From assembly GCA_949128115.1 (NCBI GenBank), contig OX421967.1, positions 57,796,855-57,860,854 on the forward strand: a DNA stretch of 64,000 bases, written 5' to 3'. The stretch is from Anaspis maculata (Eukaryota; Arthropoda; Insecta; Coleoptera; Scraptiidae). How positions within the stretch are numbered: the stretch's first letter is position 1; each line of letters begins with the position of its first letter. The notes beneath the pieces were generated by a model. It saw only the letters and a list, made by a program, of their open reading frames with translations, had not been told where the DNA came from and searched no databases. Position numbers and translations under genes: made by a program. Below are positions 32,606-43,740 of this stretch, one piece after another.

Positions 32606-34133
32606 TTTTGAGTTTTTATAATTATGGCCCAATTGATATATTGATTCAATCAGGCCCTGTGAATAGAGGTAAAACCTAGCTGAAATAGGACCAAAAATAC
32701 AGGCAGAGAAGTTTTTAGAAATACGATAAGCGATAAGCTTTTTCCGTGAAGAAAGAACCTTCATTCTGAGTCAAAATTTCACGACGAACACGGTGCCGTG
32801 GGCCCGCTGGGTAAATTCCAATTAAATCGACCGAAATTATCAGACATTTCCGCAGTTTTATCGATTACGTGTACATGCAGTATAGTACGAATACCGTAGA
32901 AAATAGTAATTGTTGGAATTCAACTCGCGAATCAAACGGTTAGATTTTTTGAATATCCGTTTGCAAAAAATGCTGACTGATTTCAGGCCATCAGAATCCT
33001 CTGTGTATACGTCTGTGTACGTGAATGGATCCGTTTAGATCCATCGCATTCACACATGCTCGTATATATGTATGCGCCGAGTGCATTTTGGAAATACACT
33101 TGTGGTGTCGGCAATAGCCCCTGAATACATCTGTATCCGCTGTAACTAAAAACTTTACCTCATCCGCTCAAGCCGCCGCACCAATTCGAGATCGTTTCAG
33201 ACGCTCGAAATGTCAAATTTCGCATACCATTACTATCGTTGATACGATTTGGATGAGACAAGGACAGTCTCTCACCGTCGCTGAACGAGTCTTCCGTGAT
33301 CAAGTTGGCAAAACCATTGACGTACGTTGGCAAGATATCCGACCGCTTTTATGGACCGCACGTTTATGAAGATTTGTAGGAAGTGGATCTACGTATATCC
33401 TTTTTTATCTTCTTTGGGTGATATTTTTCATTTTTATCATATTTGCGCTGTATATGGTTATTATTTTCAGTTGTGTCATTATGCATCTTTCACATTTGTT
33501 AAGAAATAAACTTATGTCTGTACTTCTTTAAGTTGTGTCTGTATTCATGCTTAAATAATCTGATAGTTTTGATTTGGTACGTTAGATTGTAGACTTATGT
33601 CATTATTGTTCATTTTAGCCAACCAAAAATTGAAGTTAGCACATTGTATTTTTATTCGTAATAGTGCCATTGACTGTATCCTCCAATCATTACTTTCACA
33701 ATTAGTTTATCATTAGGTCGCGTGGTACTTGAATGTATCGTAGGCAATAAAGCGTTTGCTTCCACTTTACTTTTAGGATCAACTTGATGGTCCTTTAAGT
33801 GTAATGAAATGTGACGAATAAAAAACAGTCAAAAGTATGAAGTAGGAGCAATAAATAAGTATCGCTTATTCAGGCTTGGCGTGAGGCAAAAGGACATCTC
33901 TTCGTGGTTCATACTTTTTTGGGACCCCGTATTTTTCAAAATAATATTTAAAAGTTCCACAAAATTTTTGGGGGACGATGCAATTTTGCTTCCTTCTCTG
34001 CATTTTGCTGCATTATCACGAAGGTATTAGTTTGAATTGAAGGAGGAGGAAAAAAAACGAAAAAGTTATCAAACATGAAGTCGACGAAAAATGCCAAAGT
34101 ATCGGAGACCAAAACCAAAAAGAACGACAGACA
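32606..34133 (+). repeat. Right arm of large inverted duplication (ZF-D 3' side)
   Basis: This is the reverse complement of 20300-22080 with scattered differences. It lacks the T element and the 170-bp MITE present in the other arm. The homology continues through the acidic-repeat gene to 34269. No other gene is recognised here. Confidence 0.75.
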
Positions 34134-34547
34134 ATGAACATTGAACGTAGAGATGAAGAAGGATGCAAAACCGACAATAAACAACAAGATGAACAAACAT
34201 TGAAGAGGTATGCCGAAAAGGAACCAGAAATCGACACCGAGCAAGAACAACAACAGATATTGGACAGTGACGTAGAGAAGGAAGCGCAAACCGACAACGA
34301 CGGAAACCAAGAAGAACAAACATTGAACGAGGGTGCAGAAGAAGAAGTAGAATCTGACGCGGAACAAGAAAAACAACAGAGCTTGGACAAAGACGTAGAG
34401 AGAGAAGTTGAGATCGACGACAACGGGAATCAAGAAGTACAAACAATAAACGGATGTGCAAAGAAAGAAGCAGAAATCGACGTGGAACAAAGAAAAGAAC
34501 GGACGTTGGAAAGAGGAGATTCAATTGGCAGGAAATGTGAATACTGA
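34134..34547 (+). CDS. Acidic 41-residue tandem-repeat protein fragment, 137 aa
   Basis: An open frame of strongly acidic, Gln-rich sequence made of three 41-residue (123-bp) repeats of the type QEEQTLNEGAEEEVESD...EQ..QQSLDKDVE, starting at 34185, 34308 and 34431. No family is recognised; coiled or disordered structure is likely. A frame change near its 3' end appears to separate it from a further acidic/basic stretch (SDSDESLSMEREFDN, KKKIRAKETIKKLWP) at 34550-34720, so it may be the broken 5' part of a larger companion gene. Other frames are also open because of the repeat, but the plus-strand one has protein-like composition. Confidence 0.4.
   Translation: MNIERRDEEGCKTDNKQQDEQTLKRYAEKEPEIDTEQEQQQILDSDVEKEAQTDNDGNQEEQTLNEGAEEEVESDAEQEKQQSLDKDVEREVEIDDNGNQEVQTINGCAKKEAEIDVEQRKERTLERGDSIGRKCEY
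34185..34530 (+). repeat. 123-bp tandem repeat, about 2.8 copies
   Basis: Units begin with CAAGA at 34185, 34308 and 34431, exactly 123 bp apart, with substitutions but no indels in the first two. The inverted arm at 20175 stops within the first unit (position 34269). Confidence 0.75.
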
Positions 34548-34549
34548 GT

Positions 34550-35000
34550 CAGACAGCGACGAATCTCTATCAATGGAAAGAGAATTCGATAATACAGACG
34601 CTGATCCCAATTTTGAAAGTTCTTCTCCACTGCATACTTCTGCTACAGAAGATGACACCAGTCAACACAAGACAAAGAAAAAAATTCGGGCAAAGGAGAC
34701 GATAAAGAAGCTTTGGCCCATGAGTCAATTCTCATTCACTCAAGATTTTTTTTTCATGAATTTCAAGACCAAATTCATGAAGACACTGAAGACAGACCTT
34801 GCTTTATTACCTTCGACCAACTCAAGATTTTTTTGCCCATCTGTTTTATCAACAGCGTGATCGAAGAATATCAACATTTTGATGCCTATTCCAGTGACAA
34901 CTTTTTACCCCGTCAAACCACACCACAAACACTGACAAATTCAAACCCTTGTTGAAGCCAAAACTTGAAGTAAGAAAACCTTGGGATCAGAATCGACTTG
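34550..35000 (+). pseudogene. Companion-gene fragment (FDQLKIF family), copy 2
   Basis: An acidic/Ser-rich stretch and KKKIRAKETIKKLWP lead into SQFSFTQDFF. After a frame change, HEDTEDRPCFITFDQLKIF and PICFINSVIEEYQHF match the minus-strand copies at 29744-29992 and 62992-63240. It shows that the FDQLKIF exon belongs downstream of the acidic repeats in one gene. The gene is now broken. Function unknown. Confidence 0.4.
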
Positions 35001-35311
35001 AGCAAGTGATCAAAATACAGAGTTGCATCAAAACTGACCCAAATCTGAATCGTCCCAGAAATTCCGTTCGCAATGAAAATATCAATGAAATAATTGAAAT
35101 TTCATTCTTCATTCATTCTGAACAGTTCAAGATATTTCCTGTTTGTAATGGGTCACGAATTGTTGGTGGAGAAAGCAGATCGGAATTCCATGCTGCCGAA
35201 TCAAACTTTGATTTTGGTTCACCTAAAACAGCTCGGTAACCACGACTTTACGTGTTATGATAAAAGGCGCAAGGTTGCAACCACTTACGAAAGGGGCGAT
35301 CCTTGAACGCC
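35001..35311. repeat. T-element empty site and flank
   Basis: 35020-35075, read on the minus strand, matches the flanks of T copies 2 and 3 (GGGACGATTCAGATTTGGGTCA then TTTTGATGC) without the T element. A short block near 35190-35205 (TGCTGCCGAAT) matches further along the same flank. No gene. Confidence 0.55.
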
Positions 35312-37550
35312 CTAGGTACTCAGAAACGCCTTGCCTTTGTCACTGATGATTCGCCTTGGACATCCGAAGAGGCTGAAAATGTCTCGTGAACGTTCAATCA
35401 CCACTCGAGATGTCAGAATACGTGTAGGTTTCACCATCAGGAATTTTGAGAAGGCATCTATCACCACTAGAAGATAACTGTGACCTTTCACACTCCGCGC
35501 AAAAGGACCAAGATGATCAATATGTATTGTATCATACGGTACATCAGATTTTTCACTTGGATGTAACTGCCCTTCGCCTAGCCCGTAGTTACCTACCTCG
35601 TTACCTACCCTGGCTGAATGCACAATGTAGACACGCCTGAACATATTTCTTGACGAAACGCCCCATTTTACTGAACCAACACTCTCTCTTCACTAATTCT
35701 AAACAACGTTCGTACCCTGGATGCGCTATACCATCATGACATCGCCTCATCAGGTTGAATTTTGCCATTGCCGGAACATACAACCTGTTACCCTGCAAAG
35801 TTCTCCTGTACCTACAACCGACTGTTTTTCACCTTATACTCTGCCTTTAGTTGTGTATTAGCCAACCCGTTTTCCAGGGCTGCAACAATCTGTTGTGCCT
35901 TTTTGTCCTGTAGCTGAAGTGTCAGAAACAAGTCTTCTCCCGCCAGAAGCATAACATTAGCCACCGGGTTTCGATTTAAAGCAGCAACATGCTGCATTTT
36001 TACACCAGGTCGATACTTCATCACCATGTCGTACTCCTGAATTGCCAGCCACCACCGTGCAATTCTAGGTGCCAGATCGCTTTTCATCATGCTCGGCCTC
36101 ACTGATGAGCAATCTGTCATCACCTTGAATTTTCTACCAGCCAAGTAAACCCTAAAACGTTTTATCGCTTCGACCATCGCCAAAGTCTTCAGCTCATAGC
36201 TGTGATACACCTGTTATAACGCCGTTGTAGCTCTGCTGTAATAGGTCACGGGTTTCCAATCGTCATTTGATTGTTGCTGTAGTAAAATTCCGCCTACGCC
36301 ATACTCACTCGCATCAGTATGAACCTCAGTCGCCGCCTCAGGATCATACAATGCTAACACCGGTCGATCTGCTCAAGAATTTCTCAGATCGTCAAAAGCC
36401 TCCTGCTCCGCCGTACCCCAGCGGCATGGAACATCTTTTTTGGTCAACACCGTCAATGCTCTCGCCCGCACTGCAAAACCTTTGATGAATTTTCGAAAAT
36501 AACTAGCCAAACCGAGAAACTGCCGCACATTTTGCACATTGGCTGGAATCGGAAAATCTAACACCGCCTGACTTTTCCTTCTCCCTGGTTTGATACCTTC
36601 GCCGCTGATGGTATGACCTAGGTACTCCACCTCCTACTGCAAGAAAGAACACTTCGCCAAGTTTAACTTTAGGTCCACCTTCTCTAAGAGCTGCAGCACT
36701 TGCGCCAGTAAATGAAGACCGCCTTCCACTGTCGCCGATGAAATTAAAAGATCGTCTAGATAAGCTAACACCACATTTTCACGTAAACTACCCAACATCT
36801 TGTTGATGATTCGCTGGAAAACAGCTGGACTATTCGCCAGTCCAAATAGGACTCTAAGATACTCGTACTGACCGTCTGGAGTCACAAACGCCGTTTTGTG
36901 AACAGCGTCTGGATGTACTGGTACCTGGTGATAACCTTACGCCAAATCCAAGGTCGTGTAGTAACACTTGCTCGCCAATTTATCCAGCTGATCTACACTT
37001 AACGGAAGAGGATACTTATCTTTCACCGTGATAGCATTCAACGCCCTGTAATCCACACATAACCGCACATCGCCATTCGGTTTAGGTACCAGAATCAGTG
37101 GACTTGCATACTCCGAGTTGCTTCCTCTTATTACGCCGCCTCGCAATAAACTGTCCACCTTTTGCTCTCACCTTCTGCTTCTCACTCTCCGCCAACCTGT
37201 AAGGCCTGTAAAACACCGGTTTCTTGAAATTCAGCTGTTTCTTCATGCACCTCAAGTTCGTGAGCCCAAGGTCCTCTTTGCCTGTAGAACAAAATGAGAA
37301 TAATATGCCAATAATCACCTAAAGCACCTCGTTCTTCGTTGGTCAACTCGCCCATCTTCACCTCATCGATGTTGTTCTGTCATATTGCCTACCACCCTGG
37401 TAATATTCACATCGCCATGCTCACCATTCGCCTGATCGCCTTTAGGTAAAAAAGTTCCATTCGCCCCAACACACGCCCTGTGCAGGTCTAACAGAAATAA
37501 ATTCATTTTCATATTTTCCATAGAATTTATAATTTTTATGGAACATCTCA
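35312..37550 (-). pseudogene. Ty3/Gypsy pol remnant, second lineage
   Basis: On the minus strand, from 37550 down: linker to RT (PVFYRPYRLAESEK at about 37210); RT with ASPLILVPKPNGDVRLCVDYRALNA (about 37090), FGLANSPAVFQRI and YLDDLL (about 36760); EYLGH and FRKFIKGF; RNase H with SYELKTLAMVEAIKRFRVYL (about 36200); and integrase with H...H...C-X2-C (35601-35798) and D in IDHLGPF and D in ISDKGKAF (about 35330). It is truncated before the third catalytic acid. At least three stops or frame changes interrupt it, and no LTRs are seen. The sequence differs from the young element at 50025-58433. Confidence 0.85.
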
Positions 37551-37552
37551 AT

Positions 37553-37900
37553 TCATTGCTCTGTTACTCCGAAAAATGAACAGAACTTGAAAATAATGAG
37601 GAAAAATAGTTGTGAATCTTTCTGAACGGCATTCATCAAATTGTTAAAATTTTTCAGTCGTCCTTCCTTTTCCTTCAATTTCATCCTCATTCTCACTTCA
37701 CTCCAGACATGCCCAACTGGATTCATATCCGGAGACAAGGGTGGCCAAATCCATTTTGTCGATGTGATATCTCAATAAATCGGTGATGATTCGAGCGCGA
37801 TAAGGGCGACCATTATCGTCAACCAAGGTAAAATCGTCATCAAAATAGTGAGCATGTGGCGCGACAACATCTCTAATACACAAATGCAAAATCAAACAAC
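37553..37900 (-). pseudogene. Tc1-like transposase C-terminal fragment
   Basis: The minus strand gives VDDNGRPYRARIITDLL, the second catalytic Asp region of Tc1-type DDE transposases. After a frame change comes SPDMNPVGHVWSEV, where the family has NPIEHVW. The third catalytic residue is thus Gly instead of Glu. The frame ends FGVTEQ and stop. It is 5'-truncated and inserted next to the Gypsy remnant. The 3' tail matches 3206-3287. Confidence 0.8.
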
Positions 37901-37959
37901 CTAACTTATTCGCGAACTAATATTTGGACTAAATTGTCAACGGAATTGAGTTGTCAAAG

Positions 37960-38465
37960 ACAATCCAAACAGTAAAAAATGGCAGAGCTCCAGGACCAGG
38001 ATACGTATAGGTCGAATTGATCAACGATGGTGGTCAGACATTAGTCAAACGTCTGAATAACTTGATCAACAACTGCTTCCGACAAAACAAAATTCCTGCA
38101 ATTTGGAAACTATCTTGGCTGATATCGATTCACAAGAAAGGAAATCGGAACGATACCAATAATTACAGAGGACTGAGCATCAACAGTACCTTCAGTAGAT
38201 TATTCGGGAGAACGATAAACAAACGGTTGAAAGAAGACATGGAAACACGAATCAGCCAAGAGCAAAATGCTTTCATGACAAGTCGAGGATGTGTGGATAA
38301 TTTGTTTGTTTTACAATAGCTCATGGAGAAAAGAAGAGATAAAGGAGAGGACACATTTGCAGCATTCGTAGATCCAGAAAAAGCCTACGACCCCATACCG
38401 AGAAACATGTTGTGGAAAGCGTTGACAAAATTTGAAGTTTGACTTGATAAAGATTATACGAGAGT
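37960..38465 (+). pseudogene. RTE-like reverse transcriptase fragment
   Basis: The plus strand encodes KNGRAPGPG, IPAIWKLSWLISIHKKGNRND, NYRGLSINS, EQNAFMTSRGCVDNLFVLQ (followed by a stop at 38317-38319) and PEKAYDPIPRNMLWKALTKFEV. This is the N-terminal half of a LINE reverse transcriptase. It breaks where the tail of the minus-strand LINE copy 2 begins. Homologous pieces are at 9677-9752 and 16351-16378. It is the older element. Confidence 0.75.
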
Positions 38466-41180
38466 TATATAAAGATAATTATATACATATATAATCAGAA
38501 AAACCTTTTTACCATTTGATGTAAAGGCGAAAAATAATACATTTCAAAAATAACTAGTAGCTAAAAAACAACGCAACGTCTTCTCATTCAGGGTTATATA
38601 CAGATTCTCTCCGTTGTCCATCATCTCTCGCCATCCCTTTCGCTTCGTTCCACTCCAAGCCTTCACTTCTCAGTGTTTCCGCTACCGTTTGATCCCATGT
38701 CTTCCTTGGCCTTCCCGTCGTTCTCTTTTCCAACTCCTTCGCTTCCCAAACATTCTTCACTGGCTTTTCTTCGTTCATCCTTACCAGGTGACCAAACCAT
38801 TTCAGCTGCTGTTTCTCTATCGACTTTGATATAGGCTAAACTTCTAGCTCCTCTGATTTCTTCGTTTTTTACTCTATTCAATCTTGTAACTCCTTTCACT
38901 CTTCTCAAATACTTCATCTCCATGGCCTGGAGTCTGCTCTTCGAACTGTTGTCCATTAACCAGCTTTCGCCGCCGTAAATAAAGATGGGTTTGTAAATAG
39001 TTTTGTATGTCGTCATCTTGGTCCTACTGCTTATCTCTTTCATGCCTATGAATGTTTTACTAAGTGCGTGATACATGTTCGCTGCGCTATTGATTCTGTC
39101 ATTGATTAATCCGTCCACCTCTCCGTTGCTTTGTATGGTTACTTCCAAATACTTGTAACTGTCCACTTGCTCCAATTTATTGCCACACACTCCTACATCG
39201 ATCCTTCTGTTTTCTTTCCCTATCACCATTACTTTTTTTTGACTTTGCCGTGTTGATTTTTATTTCCCTCTTTGTCAGCTCTTCTTCCCATAGTTTCAGA
39301 TTGTCTTTCAGTTGTTGTTCTCCTCCCGCACATATTGCCAGGTCGTCCGTAAATGCGCACTCTGCTAATTTGACTGGTCTCAGCTTCATTGACTCGATGT
39401 ACTTTCGCTCTTATTTCTTTCATGATGTCGTCCATTGCCACAATGAATAGTGTCGGGCTGAGTACTCCACTCTGTTTCAAGCCTTCTTCTACCGGTAACT
39501 CTTCTGATCTCATATTGTTCGTTCTGATGTAGTTCTTATTGTTTCTGTACAAGCTTTCGATATTTTTTCTTAGATCGATGTTTACGCCCTTTCTTTCCAA
39601 GCTATTTCATATAATTTTTCCAGGAATTCTGACAAACGGCCTTCTCCAGATCCAAAAAACGCCAAACATACTTCTCTGCTCTTTCCTGTTCTTTCGATCA
39701 GCTGCTTTATGGGAAATATATGGTCCTGCGTGCTTTGTCCTTTCCTTAACTTTGTGTTTCTTCCATTTGTGGTTTAATTTCAGTCTTGAGTCTTTCTTCT
39801 AGCATTCTTTCGTACATTTTTGCCACCACACTCATCAGCGTTATCCCTTTGTAATTTCGGCAGTCTTTTGCGTCGCCCTTCTTGTGTATCGGTATGATGA
39901 TTCCTATTTTCCAATCCTCTGGTACTTGCTTTTGTTTCCACGCCATACTGAATATCTTCGACAGTATTTTTTACGCCATGTTCTCCTAGATTCTTGATCA
40001 TTTCCGGTGTAATCTGATCATGTTCCGCTGCTTTCCCTCTTTTTATCTTCTCCATAACTTGCATCAACTCTTCTTCCTGGATTTCATCTTCTTCATCTTG
40101 GTCTATTGAGCTTTCTTCTGTCATTCTATCTTTTGTTTCTGGCTTTAGCATTTCTAGGAGGCACTCCCTTCATCTATTCATTATCTCATCTCCCGCCGTT
40201 AATATTCTGCCTTCTTTGTCTTTGACTTGCTTCATTGTGAACTTCTTCTCTTTCCTCAAGCTCTTCAGAACGCTGTAGAAAAGTTTCTGGTTTGTGTTGC
40301 TGTCATTCTCCATTCTGTTACCGAACTCCTCCCATGTCTTTCCTTCGGCTTGTTTGATCAGTTTCACTTTCGTCCTCTGCTCTTTGTACTTTTGGTAGTT
40401 TTCTTTTGTTTTACTTGTGAGGTATGTCTGCCATTTCTTCTTCTTGTTTTTCACCTGTTGTTTTATTTTTTCGTTCCACCATCTTGTTTGATTTTGATTC
40501 TTGTGAACCATCATTGTTCCACACACCTTCTTTGCCGCGTCGAGCAGTGCTCCCTTGAACTGCTGCCATGTCTCTTTCAGTAGACCCTCTTTCCATTTTT
40601 CTTTCCACTTCCATCCCCATTTACACTAATTCTGTGTATTGATTTGCTACTTCCTCTCTGCTAACGTATACGATTTTATTGCTTCCTTGCGTTGTATCGT
40701 TCCTTTTAGGGTTTCATTTTGCTGTTTCTGTGCTCCTATCTTAATTTTTCCTTCAACTAGGTAGGTAGTGGTCACTGAAAATTTCAGATCCTCGTTTTAC
40801 TCTCACATCACGCAGTTATGATCCGAGTCCTCTGTCTATGAAAACAAAATCTATAATCGATTTCTCATTCCTGCTTTTGACTTCTCTCGTGTGCTTGTGT
40901 ATATCCTTTGGTTTGAAAAATGCATTTGTCACTATTAAGTTGTTTTCTGTACAAAAGTTGATGAGCCGTTGCCCATTATTATTTTTTGTTTCTTCGCCGT
41001 GAAGTCCTATTACGTCTATGGGATAATTTCTTGCTCTCTTGCCGACTCTGCTATTCAGATAGCCTAGGATCATCACTCTGCCATCTAGGCTTTCTACTGT
41101 ATTGGTTAGTTCTTCCCAAAATACGTCTTTTTTTTCAACTCGTTCATCTTCGTTTGGTCCATATAATAATTATATAGTAT
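38466..41180 (-). mobile_element. RTE-like non-LTR retrotransposon, copy 2
   Basis: Nearly identical to copy 1 (9753-12460): endonuclease C-terminal part (40816-41177), linker (40170-40620), RT (39229-40151) and C-terminal region (38663-39229). The catalytic box here reads FTDD (about 39350), whereas copy 1 has FTDG. Frame changes and a lost 5' end make it inactive. It shares its insertion point with copy 1, so the pair arose by duplication of the LINE + ZF unit rather than by two insertions. Confidence 0.88.
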
Positions 41181-41278
41181 GTACAATTACTATACCCATG
41201 CGTTTTTTCTTTTCGTTCCCATTGCATTTCTATTCTCAATATTCTCTCTGATATAGGCTTTCATTTTAGTAGTTATCT

Positions 41279-42904
41279 TCAGAAGATACATAAGTTGATT
41301 TCTCTATTCGCAGCATGTTTCAACATCATGTGAACATCCAAATCTCCTTTTTGTTTGGATCGATATGAACAATGGTTGCACTGGAACCAGTTGATTTCTT
41401 TTGTAGCATGTGTCAACATGTGTCTTTCCAGATATGACTTTCGTTTAGCTCGGTACGAACAATGATTGCACTGGAACCAGTCTATTTCTTCATTCGCAGT
41501 ATGTACCAACATGTTGTGTGTTTTCAATTTTGACTTTTGTTTGGCTCGGTACGAACAATGATGGCACTGGAACCAGTCGATTTCCTCATTTGTAGCATGT
41601 GTTAACATGTGCCCTTTCAGATGTGACTTTCGTTTAGATCGGTACGAACAATGATTGCACTGGAACCAGTCGATTTCTTCATTGGTAGCATGTTTCAACA
41701 TGTGTCTTTTCAGATATGACTTTCGTTTAGCTCGGTACGAACAATGATTGCACTGGAACCAGTCGATTTCTTCATTTGTAGCATGTGTTAACATGTGCCT
41801 TTTCAGATGTGACTTTCGTTTAGCTCGGTACGAACAATGATTGCACTGGAACCAGTCTATTTCTTCATTCGCAGTATGTACCAACATGTGCGTTTTCAAT
41901 TTTGACTTTTGTTTGGCTCGGTACGAACAATGATTGCACTGGAACCAGTCGATTTCTTCATTTGTAGCATGTGTTAACATGTGCCCTTTCAGATGTGACT
42001 TTCGTTTAGCTCGGTACGAACAATGATTGCACTGGAACCAGTCGATTTCTTCATTTGTAGCATGTGTTAACATGTGCCTTTTCAGATGTGACTTTCGTTT
42101 AGCTCGGTACGAACAATGATTGCACTGGAACCAGTCTATTTCTTCATTCGCAGTATGTACCAACATGTGTGTTTTCAATTTTGACTTTTGTTTGGCTCGG
42201 TACGAACAATGATTGCACTGGAACCAGTCGATTTCTTCATTTGTAGCATGTTTCAACATGTGTCTATTCAATTTCGACTTATATCTAGCTCGGTACGAAC
42301 ACTGATTGCACTGGAGCCAGTTGATTTGGTTACTGGCAGCATGTTTATCTATAATGTGCTGCTGCAGTGATGTCTTTTGTTTAGCTCTGTACGAGCAATG
42401 GTTGCAATTATACTTGTCAATTTTTCTATTCGAATCATGCGTCGACATGCATGATTCCATCATTCCAATATCTCTGCCGGTTCTTCTTGCGCCAGTCCTA
42501 GCGAAATCTGATGACTTTATGCCTTCGGCTTCTTCTGTGGTTTGTTGTGGTCTCCCCGCCAGCTCATTTCCACACAAATCGAGGTGTTTTGCAAGATACA
42601 AACTGGAGTCCGACTTGTACCTGCAGTAGTGACACCGATATCTCTCGAATTCTTGGCGAAACGTCTCATTTTCACCGTTTCCGGTCGTCCCCAAGCAACG
42701 TACTTGTTTGCAATGTTCGTACAATCCGAAGAGATAGTAGCTATTGTAGTCGCAGCAGATACAGGGGAACTGTTGCGGTTCGACTATGGCATGGTACAGT
42801 TCGGCCGCATAAACATTTCTGTGATTCCTCTGGACGTGGTGGGCGAGTTGAAAAGCGGATTCCGTCTGATGCGAACATTGCGAGCAGTTGTACTCGCCGA
42901 CCAT
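41279..42904 (-). CDS. ZF-E, C2H2 zinc-finger protein, 541 aa
   Basis: Duplicate of ZF-B with a longer array. After the N-terminal three-motif domain and acidic linker there are twelve array fingers, from YNCNHCSYRAKQKTSLQQH to FQCNHCSYRSKQKGDLDVH and the tail NREINLCIF. The array alternates KSHL and KSKL/KSYL helices, and blocks of three fingers appear to have been duplicated (a 279-bp unit, as in ZF-A). One finger has H-X4-H spacing (THNMLVH), as in ZF-B, but lacks the two-codon insertion of ZF-B. It has the full C-terminus and no broken zinc ligands in the array, so this is the best candidate for a fully functional member. However, its distal upstream region is displaced by a 17-kb insertion. 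Confidence 0.87.
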   Translation of the reverse strand: MVGEYNCSQCSHQTESAFQLAHHVQRNHRNVYAAELYHAIVEPQQFPCICCDYNSYYLFGLYEHCKQVRCLGTTGNGENETFRQEFERYRCHYCRYKSDSSLYLAKHLDLCGNELAGRPQQTTEEAEGIKSSDFARTGARRTGRDIGMMESCMSTHDSNRKIDKYNCNHCSYRAKQKTSLQQHIIDKHAASNQINWLQCNQCSYRARYKSKLNRHMLKHATNEEIDWFQCNHCSYRAKQKSKLKTHMLVHTANEEIDWFQCNHCSYRAKRKSHLKRHMLTHATNEEIDWFQCNHCSYRAKRKSHLKGHMLTHATNEEIDWFQCNHCSYRAKQKSKLKTHMLVHTANEEIDWFQCNHCSYRAKRKSHLKRHMLTHATNEEIDWFQCNHCSYRAKRKSYLKRHMLKHATNEEIDWFQCNHCSYRSKRKSHLKGHMLTHATNEEIDWFQCHHCSYRAKQKSKLKTHNMLVHTANEEIDWFQCNHCSYRAKRKSYLERHMLTHATKEINWFQCNHCSYRSKQKGDLDVHMMLKHAANREINLCIF

Positions 42905-42920
42905 TTCGGGCAATTCTAAC

Positions 42921-43162
42921 CTAAAATAGCACAGAAACGGGACATTGATGTGAACTATTCAATGTACTTATTCACTAACAACTTACATTTTGTTCTGATG
43001 CAGAAGTGGGTACAACAAACTGGAAGTGATGTAAAATAGAATGAGAAAAACTAGTATCTAGACAAAACGGGTGCAGGCGTCGTGCATGAAGCGGGCGTCG
43101 TGCCACCATCGGGTGAAACATCTGCCGAGCGAAACGTCTCACGCGCCAACGGGCTGGGAACC
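42921..43162 (-). promoter_or_regulatory. ZF-E 5' intron and truncated upstream block
   Basis: The intron is 42921-42986 (66 nt). The upstream block is intact only to CGGGCTGGGAAC at about 43161. In the paralogs the next bases are ACGTCTCTCGCGCGAAAGC, which here resume at 60219 after the composite insertion. Confidence 0.65.
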
Positions 43163-43740
43163 AGTATATTGGAAATAGAATATCTGCTGGAATTGATTCA
43201 AACAAAAACGATTTTTTCACCATGGCTAGCTTTCAGTTCCCTCTTCAACATATCAAAAGTCCTCAACTCTGGGACTGCTACAAATTAGTATACAGGGTGA
43301 AAGTTTATTATTTTTCCTTACTTCTTTTCTTTCTTGAAAAACTGATGACTGAAAAAACCGGTTTCAGGCTAGTTTGATAGGTCATAGTCTTCCAATAAAC
43401 ATATAAAAAATATACCACCCAGCCACTGCTGTGTATCAAGTTACAGGGTGAAAACTATTTTTATCTCCAATTTTTTTTCTTGGTGGAACTGATCCAGATT
43501 GAAGCCGGTTCCAGTTATTTTGCAAGCTTATAATGTCATACTGAACATACAAAAAGGATATATCTCTACAACTTCTGCTTTTCAATTTACAGGGTGAAAA
43601 GCCATTTTCACGTTTCAATTTTTTCTTGGTGAAATTGGCTCACACAACAATTGCGACTGATTTTTCTGTAAACTTGAAGTTTCTAGTCAAACATATCAAA
43701 ATAATACATTCCTACTACAGCTACGTTTTTTTTTTTTATA
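43163..43740. repeat. Left terminal repeats of 17-kb composite (~148-bp units)
   Basis: Starting AGTATATTGGAAATAG, this stretch consists of diverged ~148-bp units, each marked by TACAGGGTGAAA (43291, 43442, 43588) and a downstream TTTTTTTCTTGGTGAAA-like block. It is inverted relative to 45424-45662 and to 59897-60218. Confidence 0.7.

Noticed and set aside
34016..34524. Minus-strand Ser/Cys/Phe-rich frames opposite the acidic repeats (also 20191-20463 on the plus strand)
   Set aside because: They are open because of the 123-bp repeat; the acidic plus-strand frame has the more protein-like composition.
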